The notes under the pieces: model-generated
The model's database searches: none
What the model was told of the DNA's origin: nothing
The model's input: the letters and a program-made list of their open reading frames with translations, nothing else
Part shown: positions 5,850 through 12,753 of the stretch, piece after piece
How the letters are laid out: every line of letters starts with the position of its first letter
Position numbering within the stretch: the stretch's first letter is position 1
Source of the DNA: Flavobacteriales bacterium UBA4474
GTDB lineage: Bacteria > Bacteroidota > Bacteroidia > Flavobacteriales_D > Sanyastnellaceae
Assembly: GCA_002389295.1 (NCBI GenBank)
Contig: DGOE01000122.1
Location: forward strand, 13,525-27,540
Length of the DNA: 14,016 bases
Direction: 5' to 3'
Position numbers and translations under genes: made by a program

Positions 5850-5873
5850 CCGTCCACCTGAGGGTGTGGATGG
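5850..5873 (-). terminator. Hairpin downstream of typA
   Basis: CCGTCCAC (5850-5857) and GTGGATGG (5866-5873) pair with one mismatch around an eight-base loop, starting five bases after the typA stop on the minus strand. No U-tract follows, so it may weaken rather than end transcription into the desaturase gene. Confidence 0.3.
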
Positions 5874-5877
5874 GGAT

Positions 5878-7641
5878 TTAGTTGGGAATTTTGCGCACCC
5901 TCAAAGCGCCTGGCGTGACCTCCACGTATTCGCTGTCTGCCACCCATTCGAGGTATTCCTCAAGCGACATCTTTTTGGCCGGTGCAATGCGCAATCCCTT
6001 GTCGCTGCCCGAAGCCCGCATGTTGGTGAGCTTTTTGCCTCGGATTAAATTGAGCTCCATGTCTTGATCACGGGCACACTCTCCCACGACCTGTCCGCGG
6101 TAGATTTCTTGACCCGGATCGATAAAGAAGATGCCCCTGTCTTGGAGCCTGTCGATTTCAAAGGCCCGGGCTTGACCCGTATCCATGCTCACCAACGAGC
6201 CCGTTTGGCGGGTTTCCAGATCGCCGGCGTAGGGGCCATATTCCTCAAACCTGTGCGTCATGACCGCTTCACCTTGCGTGGCTGTGAGCACCATGTTGCG
6301 CAGTCCGATGATGCCGCGCGAAGGGATGCGAAACTCCATGTGCTGGATGTTGCCCTTGGCCTCCATGACTTGTAGCATGCCTTTGCGCATCATGACCAAT
6401 TCGGTGGCTTTGCCGGCATTGGCCTCAGGTACATCGATGACCAGATGCTCGAAGGGCTCATGGCGGACGCCGTCGACTTCCTTGAAAATCACTTGCGGTT
6501 TGCCGATTTGCATCTCGTATCCCTCCCGGCGCATCGTCTCAATGAGTACCGAAAGGTGCAGAATGCCGCGGCCAAAAACGGTCCACTTGTCTTCGCTGTC
6601 GGTGGGTTGGACGCGCAAGGCCAGGTTTTTGCGCAGCTCTTGGTCCAGGCGCTCGCGGATGTGTCGGCTCGTGAGGTATTCCCCGTCTTTTCCGAGAAAG
6701 GGGGAGGTGTTGATGGTAAACAGCAGGCTCATTGTCGGCTCGTCTACCGCAATGCGCTCCAAGGCTTCAGGGTGTTCGAGGTCGGACAAGGTGTCCCCGA
6801 TTTCAAAGTCTTCGATGCCGGTGATGGCGCAGAGGTCGCCGGCGCGCACTTGGTCTACTTTTTCCTTGCCCAATCCGCTGAACACAAAGAGTTCCTTGGC
6901 GCGGACCTTGCGGTTTCCTTTCGCTGTGCACAGCATGTAGTCCTGGTTGGTGTGCAGGATGCCGCGGTACAGGCGTCCGATGGCAATACGCCCGGTGAAA
7001 CGGCTGAAATCAAGCGATGTGATCTGCAGTTGAGGGGTCCCTTCCACGAAGGGGGCTTCCGGCACGACATCGATGATGGTGTCCATCAGGTAAGACATGT
7101 CCTCTGATGGTTGCTCCCAATCGGCGGCCATCCAGCCCATTTTGGCCGAGCCATACACCGTGGCAAAGTCGAGTTGCTCTTCTGTGGCCCCGAGGTTGAA
7201 CATCAGGTCAAATACCTGCTCCTGAACAATGTCCGGGGTGCAGTTCTCTTTGTCCACTTTGTTGACCACCACGATGGGGATGAGCCCCAACTCCAACGCT
7301 TTGCTCAGGACAAACCGGGTTTGCGGCATCGGGCCCTCGAAGGCGTCGACCAACAGCAAGACCGCGTCGGCCATTTTGAGCACGCGCTCCACCTCTCCGC
7401 CAAAGTCCGCGTGGCCCGGTGTGTCGATCAGGTTGATCTTGACATCCTTGTAATTGGCGGCTACGTTTTTGGACAAAATTGTGATGCCGCGCTCTCGCTC
7501 GAGATCATTGTTGTCGAGGATGAGGTCACCGTGGGCCTTTCGGGGGTCGATGACATTGCAGTGGTGGATGATTTTGTCGACCAGGGTAGTCTTACCGTGG
7601 TCTACGTGTGCGATGATCGCAACGTTGCGGAGTCCGCTCAT
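5878..7641 (-). CDS. typA: Ribosome-associated GTPase TypA/BipA
   Basis: A 587-residue translational GTPase related to EF-G and LepA that acts on the ribosome during assembly and stress, including growth in the cold. Motifs in order: G1 AHVDHGKTT (11-19), effector ERERGITI (48-55), G3 DTPGHADFGGEV (73-84), G4 NKVDKEN (127-133) and a G5-type GSAKMGW. Beta-barrel domain II, EF-G-like domains and the BipA-specific C-terminal domain follow (FRIPSRGIIGLRN, GPYAGDLETRQTGSLVS, YRGQVVGE, KLTNMRASGSDKG). The length is normal for the family, and the C-terminus is complete. The frame is open to 8133, but family proteins begin at MSGLRNVAIIAHVDHGKTT, so the start is ATG 7641; the extension overlaps the divergent gene. 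No Shine-Dalgarno element is present. It is divergent from the His-rich protein and upstream of the desaturase. Confidence 0.96.
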   Translation of the reverse strand: MSGLRNVAIIAHVDHGKTTLVDKIIHHCNVIDPRKAHGDLILDNNDLERERGITILSKNVAANYKDVKINLIDTPGHADFGGEVERVLKMADAVLLLVDAFEGPMPQTRFVLSKALELGLIPIVVVNKVDKENCTPDIVQEQVFDLMFNLGATEEQLDFATVYGSAKMGWMAADWEQPSEDMSYLMDTIIDVVPEAPFVEGTPQLQITSLDFSRFTGRIAIGRLYRGILHTNQDYMLCTAKGNRKVRAKELFVFSGLGKEKVDQVRAGDLCAITGIEDFEIGDTLSDLEHPEALERIAVDEPTMSLLFTINTSPFLGKDGEYLTSRHIRERLDQELRKNLALRVQPTDSEDKWTVFGRGILHLSVLIETMRREGYEMQIGKPQVIFKEVDGVRHEPFEHLVIDVPEANAGKATELVMMRKGMLQVMEAKGNIQHMEFRIPSRGIIGLRNMVLTATQGEAVMTHRFEEYGPYAGDLETRQTGSLVSMDTGQARAFEIDRLQDRGIFFIDPGQEIYRGQVVGECARDQDMELNLIRGKKLTNMRASGSDKGLRIAPAKKMSLEEYLEWVADSEYVEVTPGALRVRKIPN

Positions 7642-7714
7642 GGGAGGGGCGTCGGAATTTGAAGCCGCGAAAGACGGGCGGAATAGTGGCACCCGCAAAT
7701 GCGCGGACCTCTCG

Positions 7715-7742
7715 TTTGTGACCGCATTCGTGATTAGTTTCG
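7715..7742 (+). promoter_or_regulatory. Promoter candidate for the metal-related block (TTTG / TAGTTTCG)
   Basis: TTTG at 7715-7718 and TAGTTTCG at 7735-7742 are 16 bases apart. The -7 box differs by one base from TAnnTTTG, and the spacing is shorter than the usual 19-21. The motif ends four bases before GTG 7747 and 19 before ATG 7762. If it is the true -7 box, the downstream ATG is the better start for the His-rich protein. Confidence 0.4.
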
Positions 7743-7746
7743 CCGT

Positions 7747-8124
7747 GTGAAGCGCTTGGTGATGCGATGTACTCCTTGGTTGCTGCTGGCCCTGTGGACT
7801 TTGGTTCACGGCTTGCAACTGGAGCACGTGGTCCATCACCACTTGTCGGGCCATGCGCACGGTGACCATTGCCACCACCATGACGGCGAAGAAATTCCAC
7901 CGGGCAAGGCCCATCATGGGGGATTTGAATCCCCTGGGGGTTGTGACCTGTGCGAATGGAATTGGTGCCCGTCCGAACCTGCGGCGTTTGGCTATGGAGT
8001 CGGTGAGCGTTTGAACTGGCCCGTGCTTGCCCAAGTGGGGCATGTGGCTGAAGGCAATGCCCTGGCTGTTCTGCCGGGAAGTGTGGGAAGGCGTGGACCG
8101 CCCATGGGGGACCGCATGGTCTGA
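7747..8124 (+). CDS. Small exported His/Cys-rich protein, likely metal-binding
   Basis: A 125-residue protein with a signal peptide (MKRLVMRCTPWLLLALWTLVHG) followed by LEHVVHHHLSGHAHGDHCHHH. It has 12 histidines between about residues 27 and 57, then CDLCEWNWC (about 66-74). Dense His plus a CxxC pair suggests binding of a soft or borderline metal such as zinc or copper in the periplasm. The C-terminal RRGPP resembles the RGPP/RAPP ends I recall from small Bacteroidota His-rich proteins beside metal-related TonB receptors (memory, unverified). The start is GTG 7747, which gives a charged n-region, or ATG 7762, which suits the upstream -7-like element better. It is the first gene of a same-strand block with the receptor (86-base gap) and the DUF4625-like lipoprotein. 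The specific metal and role (chaperone, sensor or scavenger) are unknown. Confidence 0.7.
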   Translation: MKRLVMRCTPWLLLALWTLVHGLQLEHVVHHHLSGHAHGDHCHHHDGEEIPPGKAHHGGFESPGGCDLCEWNWCPSEPAAFGYGVGERLNWPVLAQVGHVAEGNALAVLPGSVGRRGPPMGDRMV

Positions 8125-8210
8125 TTTCCCCATCTCTCAATCCCCCTCATATGATTTACCCTTCCGCGGCGGAGTCCGTGGTGGTGCAGGGAGGCGTGGT
8201 TGGTGCAAGA

Positions 8211-10511
8211 ATGCGGTTTCGTGTGGGCGTTTTGGGGATTTTCCTCATGCTCTCACCGTTCTCCACTCTGTGCCAATCGCTCACCTCCGTGCACGGCCAT
8301 GTGTTTCATGCCGATGGTTTTGCTCCATGCAACGACGCCTTGGTTCAGGCCTGGCCGTGTGGTGCCTTTTTTGCTGTGGACGACGCTGGTCGTTTCGATG
8401 CGACTTGCCCAACGGGGATCGACTCCCTGACGGTGCTGGCCCATGGCCACCGCATGGCTACGGTTGTCGTTGATGGCAAGGCGCACATTGACGTGGCCTT
8501 GAATTCACTCGCTGTAGACTTGTCCCATGCTGTGGTTCAAGGTGGCAGCAGCGAGGATGCTCCGGAAGGTGTTGAAGTGACAGCTGCGGCAGACTTGATG
8601 ACCGCCCTGGACAGGACCGCTGGACTGCGGAGCTTGGACCTTGGGGCGGGATTGATTCAACCGGTTGTTCGGGGCCTTGTGGGCGCCCGGGTGGCGGTAT
8701 TGGAAGATGGGGTGCCACAGGCCGGTGGCCGCTGGGGTACCGACCATGGCATTCTGCTCGACCCCGCGCTCTCGGACGGTGTGGAATGGGTGCCGGGTGG
8801 AGGACATATTTGGTCAGGTCCTGCTGCGATGGGAGGAGCATTGAAGCTCTCACCGATTCGCATGATGGCGGAGTCGGGCAACCGTACCCAGGCAGCAATG
8901 GACTTTCGGTGGGGCGATGGCCGTGCCAAGGTCCACGCGCTGCACCGGGTCAAGAATGACAAGGGACAATGGCACTTGGGGCTTTCTGTTGCGCGGTTTG
9001 GCGACCGAAATGTGCCCCAGGCTTCCTTTGAATACATCGGACGCCAATTCGTCCTCACGGAAAGCCGACTGCCCAATACGGGAGGTCAGTCTCTCCACGG
9101 TGTGGCGGGATGGCGTTGGACACCGAGCCAACAAGACGTCGCATCATTTGATGTGCGGTGGTCATCGGTGCGGCAAGGTTTGTTTCCTGGCATCATAGGC
9201 ATTCCGGACCAGGGGGACCTGATGGGCGATGGGCGGCCCTACACTGTGGCTTTGCCCAATCAGCATGCCCGACGCCTTCAAATGGCTGGAAAGTGGGGCC
9301 ATTCAGGCCGGTTGGATCGCACCATTCGGATGTCCTTTTCGGTGAACGAACGCCTCGAAAGTGCACCGCCCCATGCCCATGGTTTTGGCCCCGCTCCCGA
9401 TTCGGACCTCAGTCTTCGCTTGGGCGAGGTACAGGGGTTTTTTGAAGGGCGCTGGGAGGGCATTCACGGCGCATTCGGTGTGCAGGCTGAATGGCTCGAG
9501 GCACACACTCAAGGCTGGGAGTTCCTGCTTCCTGACCACCGCCGCAACCGCATTTCGGCCATGGCCGAGCTCAAGTGGTCAGACCGCCGCCTGGGCCTTC
9601 GCCTCGACGGTATCCATGTGGCCCAAACAGGCCATGTGGAACCCCTATATGCTGCTGACGGCAGTGTGGCCGGTGAAGACCTGCGCGCAGCCGCCATGGA
9701 GCGGGTGATGCCGGGCTGGGCATTGACTTGGTACCAACCCTTGCCGTTGGGTGAGGAGGTGGAGGGGAGTTGGACTTTGGCCGCGTACTCGCGCGCACCG
9801 AGCAGTTATGCCTTGGGGGCCAATGGCATTCACCACGGCACGTTCAGGTTTGAGCAAGGGAATGCGGCACTGAACCCCGAGCACACCTTGGAATTCAGGG
9901 TGTCGGGACGGTCTGCGCCAAAGCCGCCCGAGGCAACAGCAGGGATTGACTGGAATGCGCAAGCATTTGCTGCGGTGCACAAGGGGTTCATTCACCTCAC
10001 ACCTACAGCGCAATTTGCGCCCATTGCACATGCCGGTCAGATCTATGCTTTCGAGGCGCGCGATGCTTTCCGCACAGGTGCAGAGCTGGGTTTGTCTTGG
10101 ACCAAGGGCCGGGTCAGGTGGTCGAATTCGGCCACCCTGCTCGGGCAATGGGCTTTGGAAACCGGACTTGGTCTGCCCTTTACCCCGCCCATGGACTTCC
10201 AATCCGAATTCCGTTGGGCGTGGGGAAAGTCAGGCACATTGGCGTTGCGTCACCGCGCCATTGCGCCAGCCACATTGACGGCAAGAAATGAGATGACGAC
10301 ACCGGGTGCGTCCCTGTGGGGAATGGAACTCGGCGTCCGGGGCCAACGCATGGCCCTCACTTTGGAAGCTGACAATCTACTGAATCAGGCGTGGCTCGAC
10401 CACGCCAGCGCTTACCGCGTCCTCGGGCTTGTTGCCCAAGGCCGCTGGGCATCCTTGAGGTTCACGCTGGACGTGTTCCGCGCGGATGCCACAGAATACC
10501 AAACACAATAA
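8211..10511 (+). CDS. TonB-dependent outer-membrane receptor, ZnuD-like plug (putative metal uptake)
   Basis: A 766-residue receptor from ATG 8211, which gives the signal peptide MRFRVGVLGIFLMLSPFSTL. An earlier in-frame ATG at 8151 would bury this signal and is rejected. Residues about 24-104 form a carboxypeptidase-regulatory-like beta domain, as in many Bacteroidota receptors. The plug is about 118-216 (LIQPVVRGLVGARVAVLEDG, GGRWGTDHGILLDPALSDG, SGPAAMGGALKL), and a long beta-barrel follows. The DHGILLDPALS stretch followed by a GP-type loop resembles, from memory, the plug of the zinc receptor ZnuD (DHAIMVDTALS), which argues against SusC-type glycan import. No SusD partner is adjacent. 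The barrel ends in SLRFTLDVF plus a ten-residue polar tail, where an aromatic terminus is usual. The flanking His-rich and DUF4625-like proteins support metal transport (inference). Confidence 0.85.
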   Translation: MRFRVGVLGIFLMLSPFSTLCQSLTSVHGHVFHADGFAPCNDALVQAWPCGAFFAVDDAGRFDATCPTGIDSLTVLAHGHRMATVVVDGKAHIDVALNSLAVDLSHAVVQGGSSEDAPEGVEVTAAADLMTALDRTAGLRSLDLGAGLIQPVVRGLVGARVAVLEDGVPQAGGRWGTDHGILLDPALSDGVEWVPGGGHIWSGPAAMGGALKLSPIRMMAESGNRTQAAMDFRWGDGRAKVHALHRVKNDKGQWHLGLSVARFGDRNVPQASFEYIGRQFVLTESRLPNTGGQSLHGVAGWRWTPSQQDVASFDVRWSSVRQGLFPGIIGIPDQGDLMGDGRPYTVALPNQHARRLQMAGKWGHSGRLDRTIRMSFSVNERLESAPPHAHGFGPAPDSDLSLRLGEVQGFFEGRWEGIHGAFGVQAEWLEAHTQGWEFLLPDHRRNRISAMAELKWSDRRLGLRLDGIHVAQTGHVEPLYAADGSVAGEDLRAAAMERVMPGWALTWYQPLPLGEEVEGSWTLAAYSRAPSSYALGANGIHHGTFRFEQGNAALNPEHTLEFRVSGRSAPKPPEATAGIDWNAQAFAAVHKGFIHLTPTAQFAPIAHAGQIYAFEARDAFRTGAELGLSWTKGRVRWSNSATLLGQWALETGLGLPFTPPMDFQSEFRWAWGKSGTLALRHRAIAPATLTARNEMTTPGASLWGMELGVRGQRMALTLEADNLLNQAWLDHASAYRVLGLVAQGRWASLRFTLDVFRADATEYQTQ

Positions 10512-10526
10512 GATTCAACAATAATC

Positions 10527-11318
10527 ATGAAGTTCAATTCAATTTACGCAGCGGGTTTCGCTGCAACGCTTTTCGTTTCATGCGGCACCACGGATACCGA
10601 ACCGCCTTCGGTGTGCAGTGATGTGGCCAACCTATCAGGTGTGTCCAGTGTCCTCATGGATGAGATCGATGCCGATGCGGGTTCGACCGTGACGGTGACG
10701 GATTCATTCTGCGACGACAGTGCGCTGGGAGAAGTCCGCTGGGACCTCCATTCAGCCGAAGGCCATGCCCACGAAGAAGGGGAGGAAGAGGAATTCACCC
10801 TGAATTCCGGCACCGACTGGTCTGAGTTGGAGGTGCGTGCACTGGAAGGCAGTGCCGCAGAAGAGACGTTCACTTTTGACGTGCCTATGACAGCGCGCGG
10901 AGTCTGGGACCTGGTGGTTTCCGTGGTCGATGCCGAAGGGAATGCCGCGCCGGATGTCATCGTCCAGGTGCATGTGGAAAACGATCACATTCCCGCATTT
11001 CACCTCGGAGAGGTCGGTGGCATGGATCCCGCCGAATGGGAAGGTGAGCCCGTTTGGTCTCCCGGTAGCCTCGTGGGGGTATCGGGTCTGGTGACCGATT
11101 CGGACGGCCTTGCCGAAGCGGCACTCAGTCTCATTCGGGAATCGGATGAAACGGTCGTGTGGGCAGCAGACCTGTCGGCCAATGGCGATACAGCCTTGGT
11201 CTTTGCCGTAGATGTGGAGGTTCCAGCAGATGCTGAAGGCGAATACCATTTCGAGATGGAAGCTGCCGACCTCAGCGGTGTGGAGATGCACACCGGTTTT
11301 CACGTCGAAATCGAATGA
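10527..11318 (+). CDS. DUF4625-like lipoprotein with two repeats
   Basis: A 263-residue lipoprotein. MKFNSIYAAGFAATLFVSC gives a signal with lipidated Cys19; Phe at -3 is unusual but tolerated in Bacteroidota. Two Ig-like beta repeats are visible. The first (about 24-150) contains DSALGEVRWDLHSAEGHAHEEG with an acidic run EEGEEEE, then FDVPMTARGVWDLVVSVVDAEGN. The second (about 151-263) contains DSDGLAEAALSLI, then VPADAEGEYHFEMEAADLSG. The D-x-x-L-x-x...HS-x-x-GHAH pattern and the repeated pMTARGvWdl / vpAdAEGeYhf turn match the DUF4625 family as I know it, which often sits beside TonB-dependent receptors. The His/Glu-rich loop at 80-89 of repeat one is absent from repeat two, so only the first looks metal-binding. 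It starts 15 bases after the receptor stop, hence the same operon, and a strong hairpin follows. Confidence 0.75.
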   Translation: MKFNSIYAAGFAATLFVSCGTTDTEPPSVCSDVANLSGVSSVLMDEIDADAGSTVTVTDSFCDDSALGEVRWDLHSAEGHAHEEGEEEEFTLNSGTDWSELEVRALEGSAAEETFTFDVPMTARGVWDLVVSVVDAEGNAAPDVIVQVHVENDHIPAFHLGEVGGMDPAEWEGEPVWSPGSLVGVSGLVTDSDGLAEAALSLIRESDETVVWAADLSANGDTALVFAVDVEVPADAEGEYHFEMEAADLSGVEMHTGFHVEIE

Positions 11319-11323
11319 TGAGG

Positions 11324-11355
11324 GCCCCCACTCTTCGCCGACGAAGAGTGGGGGC
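11324..11355 (+). terminator. 14-bp perfect hairpin after the lipoprotein gene
   Basis: GCCCCCACTCTTCG (11324-11337) and CGAAGAGTGGGGGC (11342-11355) pair perfectly around the loop CCGA, five bases after the stop at 11318. The stem is strong, but the downstream sequence has only TTTT at about 11364-11367 rather than a proper U-tract. The position fits the end of the metal-related block, separating it from glyA 115 bases downstream. Confidence 0.6.
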
Positions 11356-11443
11356 ACCCACCATTTTGGATGTGCTGAATGCGATTGATGCACGCCAGTT
11401 GTCGTTTTGTCAACGTGGGGACGCAATAGGGTGCTTCAGCCCC

Positions 11444-11451
11444 TAATTTCG
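11444..11451 (+). promoter_or_regulatory. -7-like element TAATTTCG before glyA
   Basis: TAATTTCG ends 18 bases before the glyA ATG at 11470 and has the TAnnTTCG form. No TTG lies at the usual -33 distance; TTTTG at 11405-11409 is too far (34 bases). A small inverted repeat, TAGGG (11427-11431) and CCCTA (11441-11445), overlaps the first two bases of the element. No riboswitch fold is recognisable in the 151-base gap 11319-11469. Confidence 0.35.
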
Positions 11452-11469
11452 AACCCATAGAATTGTACC

Positions 11470-12753
11470 ATGCGCGACACCGTCATTTCAGCCCTTATTG
11501 ATAGCGAGCATGACCGCCAAACAAATGGCGTAGAGCTCATTGCATCAGAGAATTACGCGAGCCAACAGGTCATGGATGCCCAAGGCTCGGTCTTGACCAA
11601 CAAGTACGCCGAAGGCCTGCCCGGAAAGCGCTATTACGGCGGTTGCGCTGTGGTGGATCAGGTGGAGGACATTGCCCGTCAGCGGTTGTGCCAGTTGTTT
11701 GGTGCGACTTGGGCCAATGTGCAGCCGCACAGCGGAGCCAACGCCAACAGTGCGGTGATGTTGGCCTGTTTGAAGCCCGGTGACAAAATCATGGGCTTTG
11801 ACTTGGCACACGGTGGACACCTGACCCACGGGTCTTCTGTCAATTACAGCGGCAAGTTGTACACGCCCTCCTTCTACGGTGTGGAAGAGGAGACCGGCAC
11901 CATTGACATGGACAAGGTGGCCGAAACAGCCGAGCGGGAGCAGCCCAAACTGCTCATCTGTGGGGCCTCGGCATACAGCCGTGATTGGGACTACAAGCGG
12001 TTCAGGGAAATTGCAGACAGCGTAGGAGCGCTGTTGCTTGCCGACATCAGTCACCCTTCTGGTTTGATTGCGACCGGGTTGCTGGCCGATCCCATGCCGC
12101 ATTGTCACATCGTCACGTCGACCACCCACAAGACGTTGCGTGGACCGCGTGGCGGGATCATCATGATCGGCGAGGACATGGACAACCCTTGGGGACTGAC
12201 CACACCCAAAGGCGTGGTCCGCAAATTGTCGTCGCTGCTGGACAGTGCGGTGTTCCCTGGAATGCAGGGAGGGCCGCTTGAGCACGTCATTGCTGGAAAG
12301 GCCGTGGCGTTTGGAGAAGCATTGGAGCCCGCATACACAGCCTATACGCAGCAGGTGGTGCGCAATGCACAGGCCATGGCCAAGGCGTTTACCGACCGCG
12401 GCTATCACTTGATCAGTGGAGGCACGGACAATCACCTCATGCTCATTGATCTGCGCAACAAAGACATCACAGGAAAGGCGGCAGATGCTGCCTTGGGTGC
12501 TGCCCACATCACGGTCAACAAGAACATGGTGCCATTCGATACCCGCAGTCCGTTTGTGACTTCCGGTATTCGGGTGGGTACGCCCGCGGTCACCACCCGT
12601 GGCATGGTGGAGTCCGATATGGAGCAGCTCGTCGCTTGGATGGACGAAGTGATTTGCCATGCAGACAACGAAGCGGTGATCCGCACGGTCGGAGATGCCG
12701 TGAAGGCGCGCATGTCGCAGCTCCCGCTGTTTGCCGAGTCGGTTACGGCTTGA
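11470..12753 (+). CDS. glyA: Serine hydroxymethyltransferase
   Basis: A 427-residue cytosolic PLP enzyme that interconverts serine and glycine with tetrahydrofolate and supplies 5,10-methylene-THF for one-carbon metabolism. Signatures: ELIASENYAS (22-31), NKYAEGLPGKRYYGG (44-58), QPHSGANANSAV (85-96), HGGHLTHGSSVNYSGK (114-129), ICGASAYSRDWDYKRFREIAD (split about 163-183) and ADISHPSGLIATG (191-203). The PLP lysine is Lys221 in STTHKTLRGPRGG. FPGMQGGPLEH and TVNKNMVPFDTRSPFVTSGIRVGTPA close the fold. Length is normal and all key residues are present. ADISHPSGL and the order of features are typical of Bacteroidota GlyA. The start is ATG 11470, with no in-frame competitor and no Shine-Dalgarno element. 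Its TGA shares a base with the cutC ATG (TGATG), so the genes are co-translated. Confidence 0.97.
   Translation: MRDTVISALIDSEHDRQTNGVELIASENYASQQVMDAQGSVLTNKYAEGLPGKRYYGGCAVVDQVEDIARQRLCQLFGATWANVQPHSGANANSAVMLACLKPGDKIMGFDLAHGGHLTHGSSVNYSGKLYTPSFYGVEEETGTIDMDKVAETAEREQPKLLICGASAYSRDWDYKRFREIADSVGALLLADISHPSGLIATGLLADPMPHCHIVTSTTHKTLRGPRGGIIMIGEDMDNPWGLTTPKGVVRKLSSLLDSAVFPGMQGGPLEHVIAGKAVAFGEALEPAYTAYTQQVVRNAQAMAKAFTDRGYHLISGGTDNHLMLIDLRNKDITGKAADAALGAAHITVNKNMVPFDTRSPFVTSGIRVGTPAVTTRGMVESDMEQLVAWMDEVICHADNEAVIRTVGDAVKARMSQLPLFAESVTA

Noticed and set aside
7642..7761. Search for a Zur- or Fur-type box before the metal-related block
   Set aside because: No convincing palindrome of the AT-rich Zur or Fur type is visible, so metal regulation cannot be claimed from the sequence.
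7642..8133. N-terminal extension of TypA by about 164 residues
   Set aside because: TypA/BipA proteins begin within a few residues of NVAIIAHVDHGKTT, and the extension overlaps the His/Cys-rich gene on the plus strand.
8151..8210. Earlier ATG for the TonB-dependent receptor
   Set aside because: It adds 20 residues before a complete signal peptide starting MRFRVGVLGIF, which would then be internal.
11319..11469. Glycine or THF riboswitch before glyA
   Set aside because: No conserved riboswitch core is recognisable. The strong hairpin lies next to the upstream stop, and the rest is too short for a glycine riboswitch aptamer pair.
12636..12752. Earlier start for cutC inside glyA
   Set aside because: The added residues have no CutC similarity, while ATG 12753 gives a full-length family match and a standard TGATG overlap.
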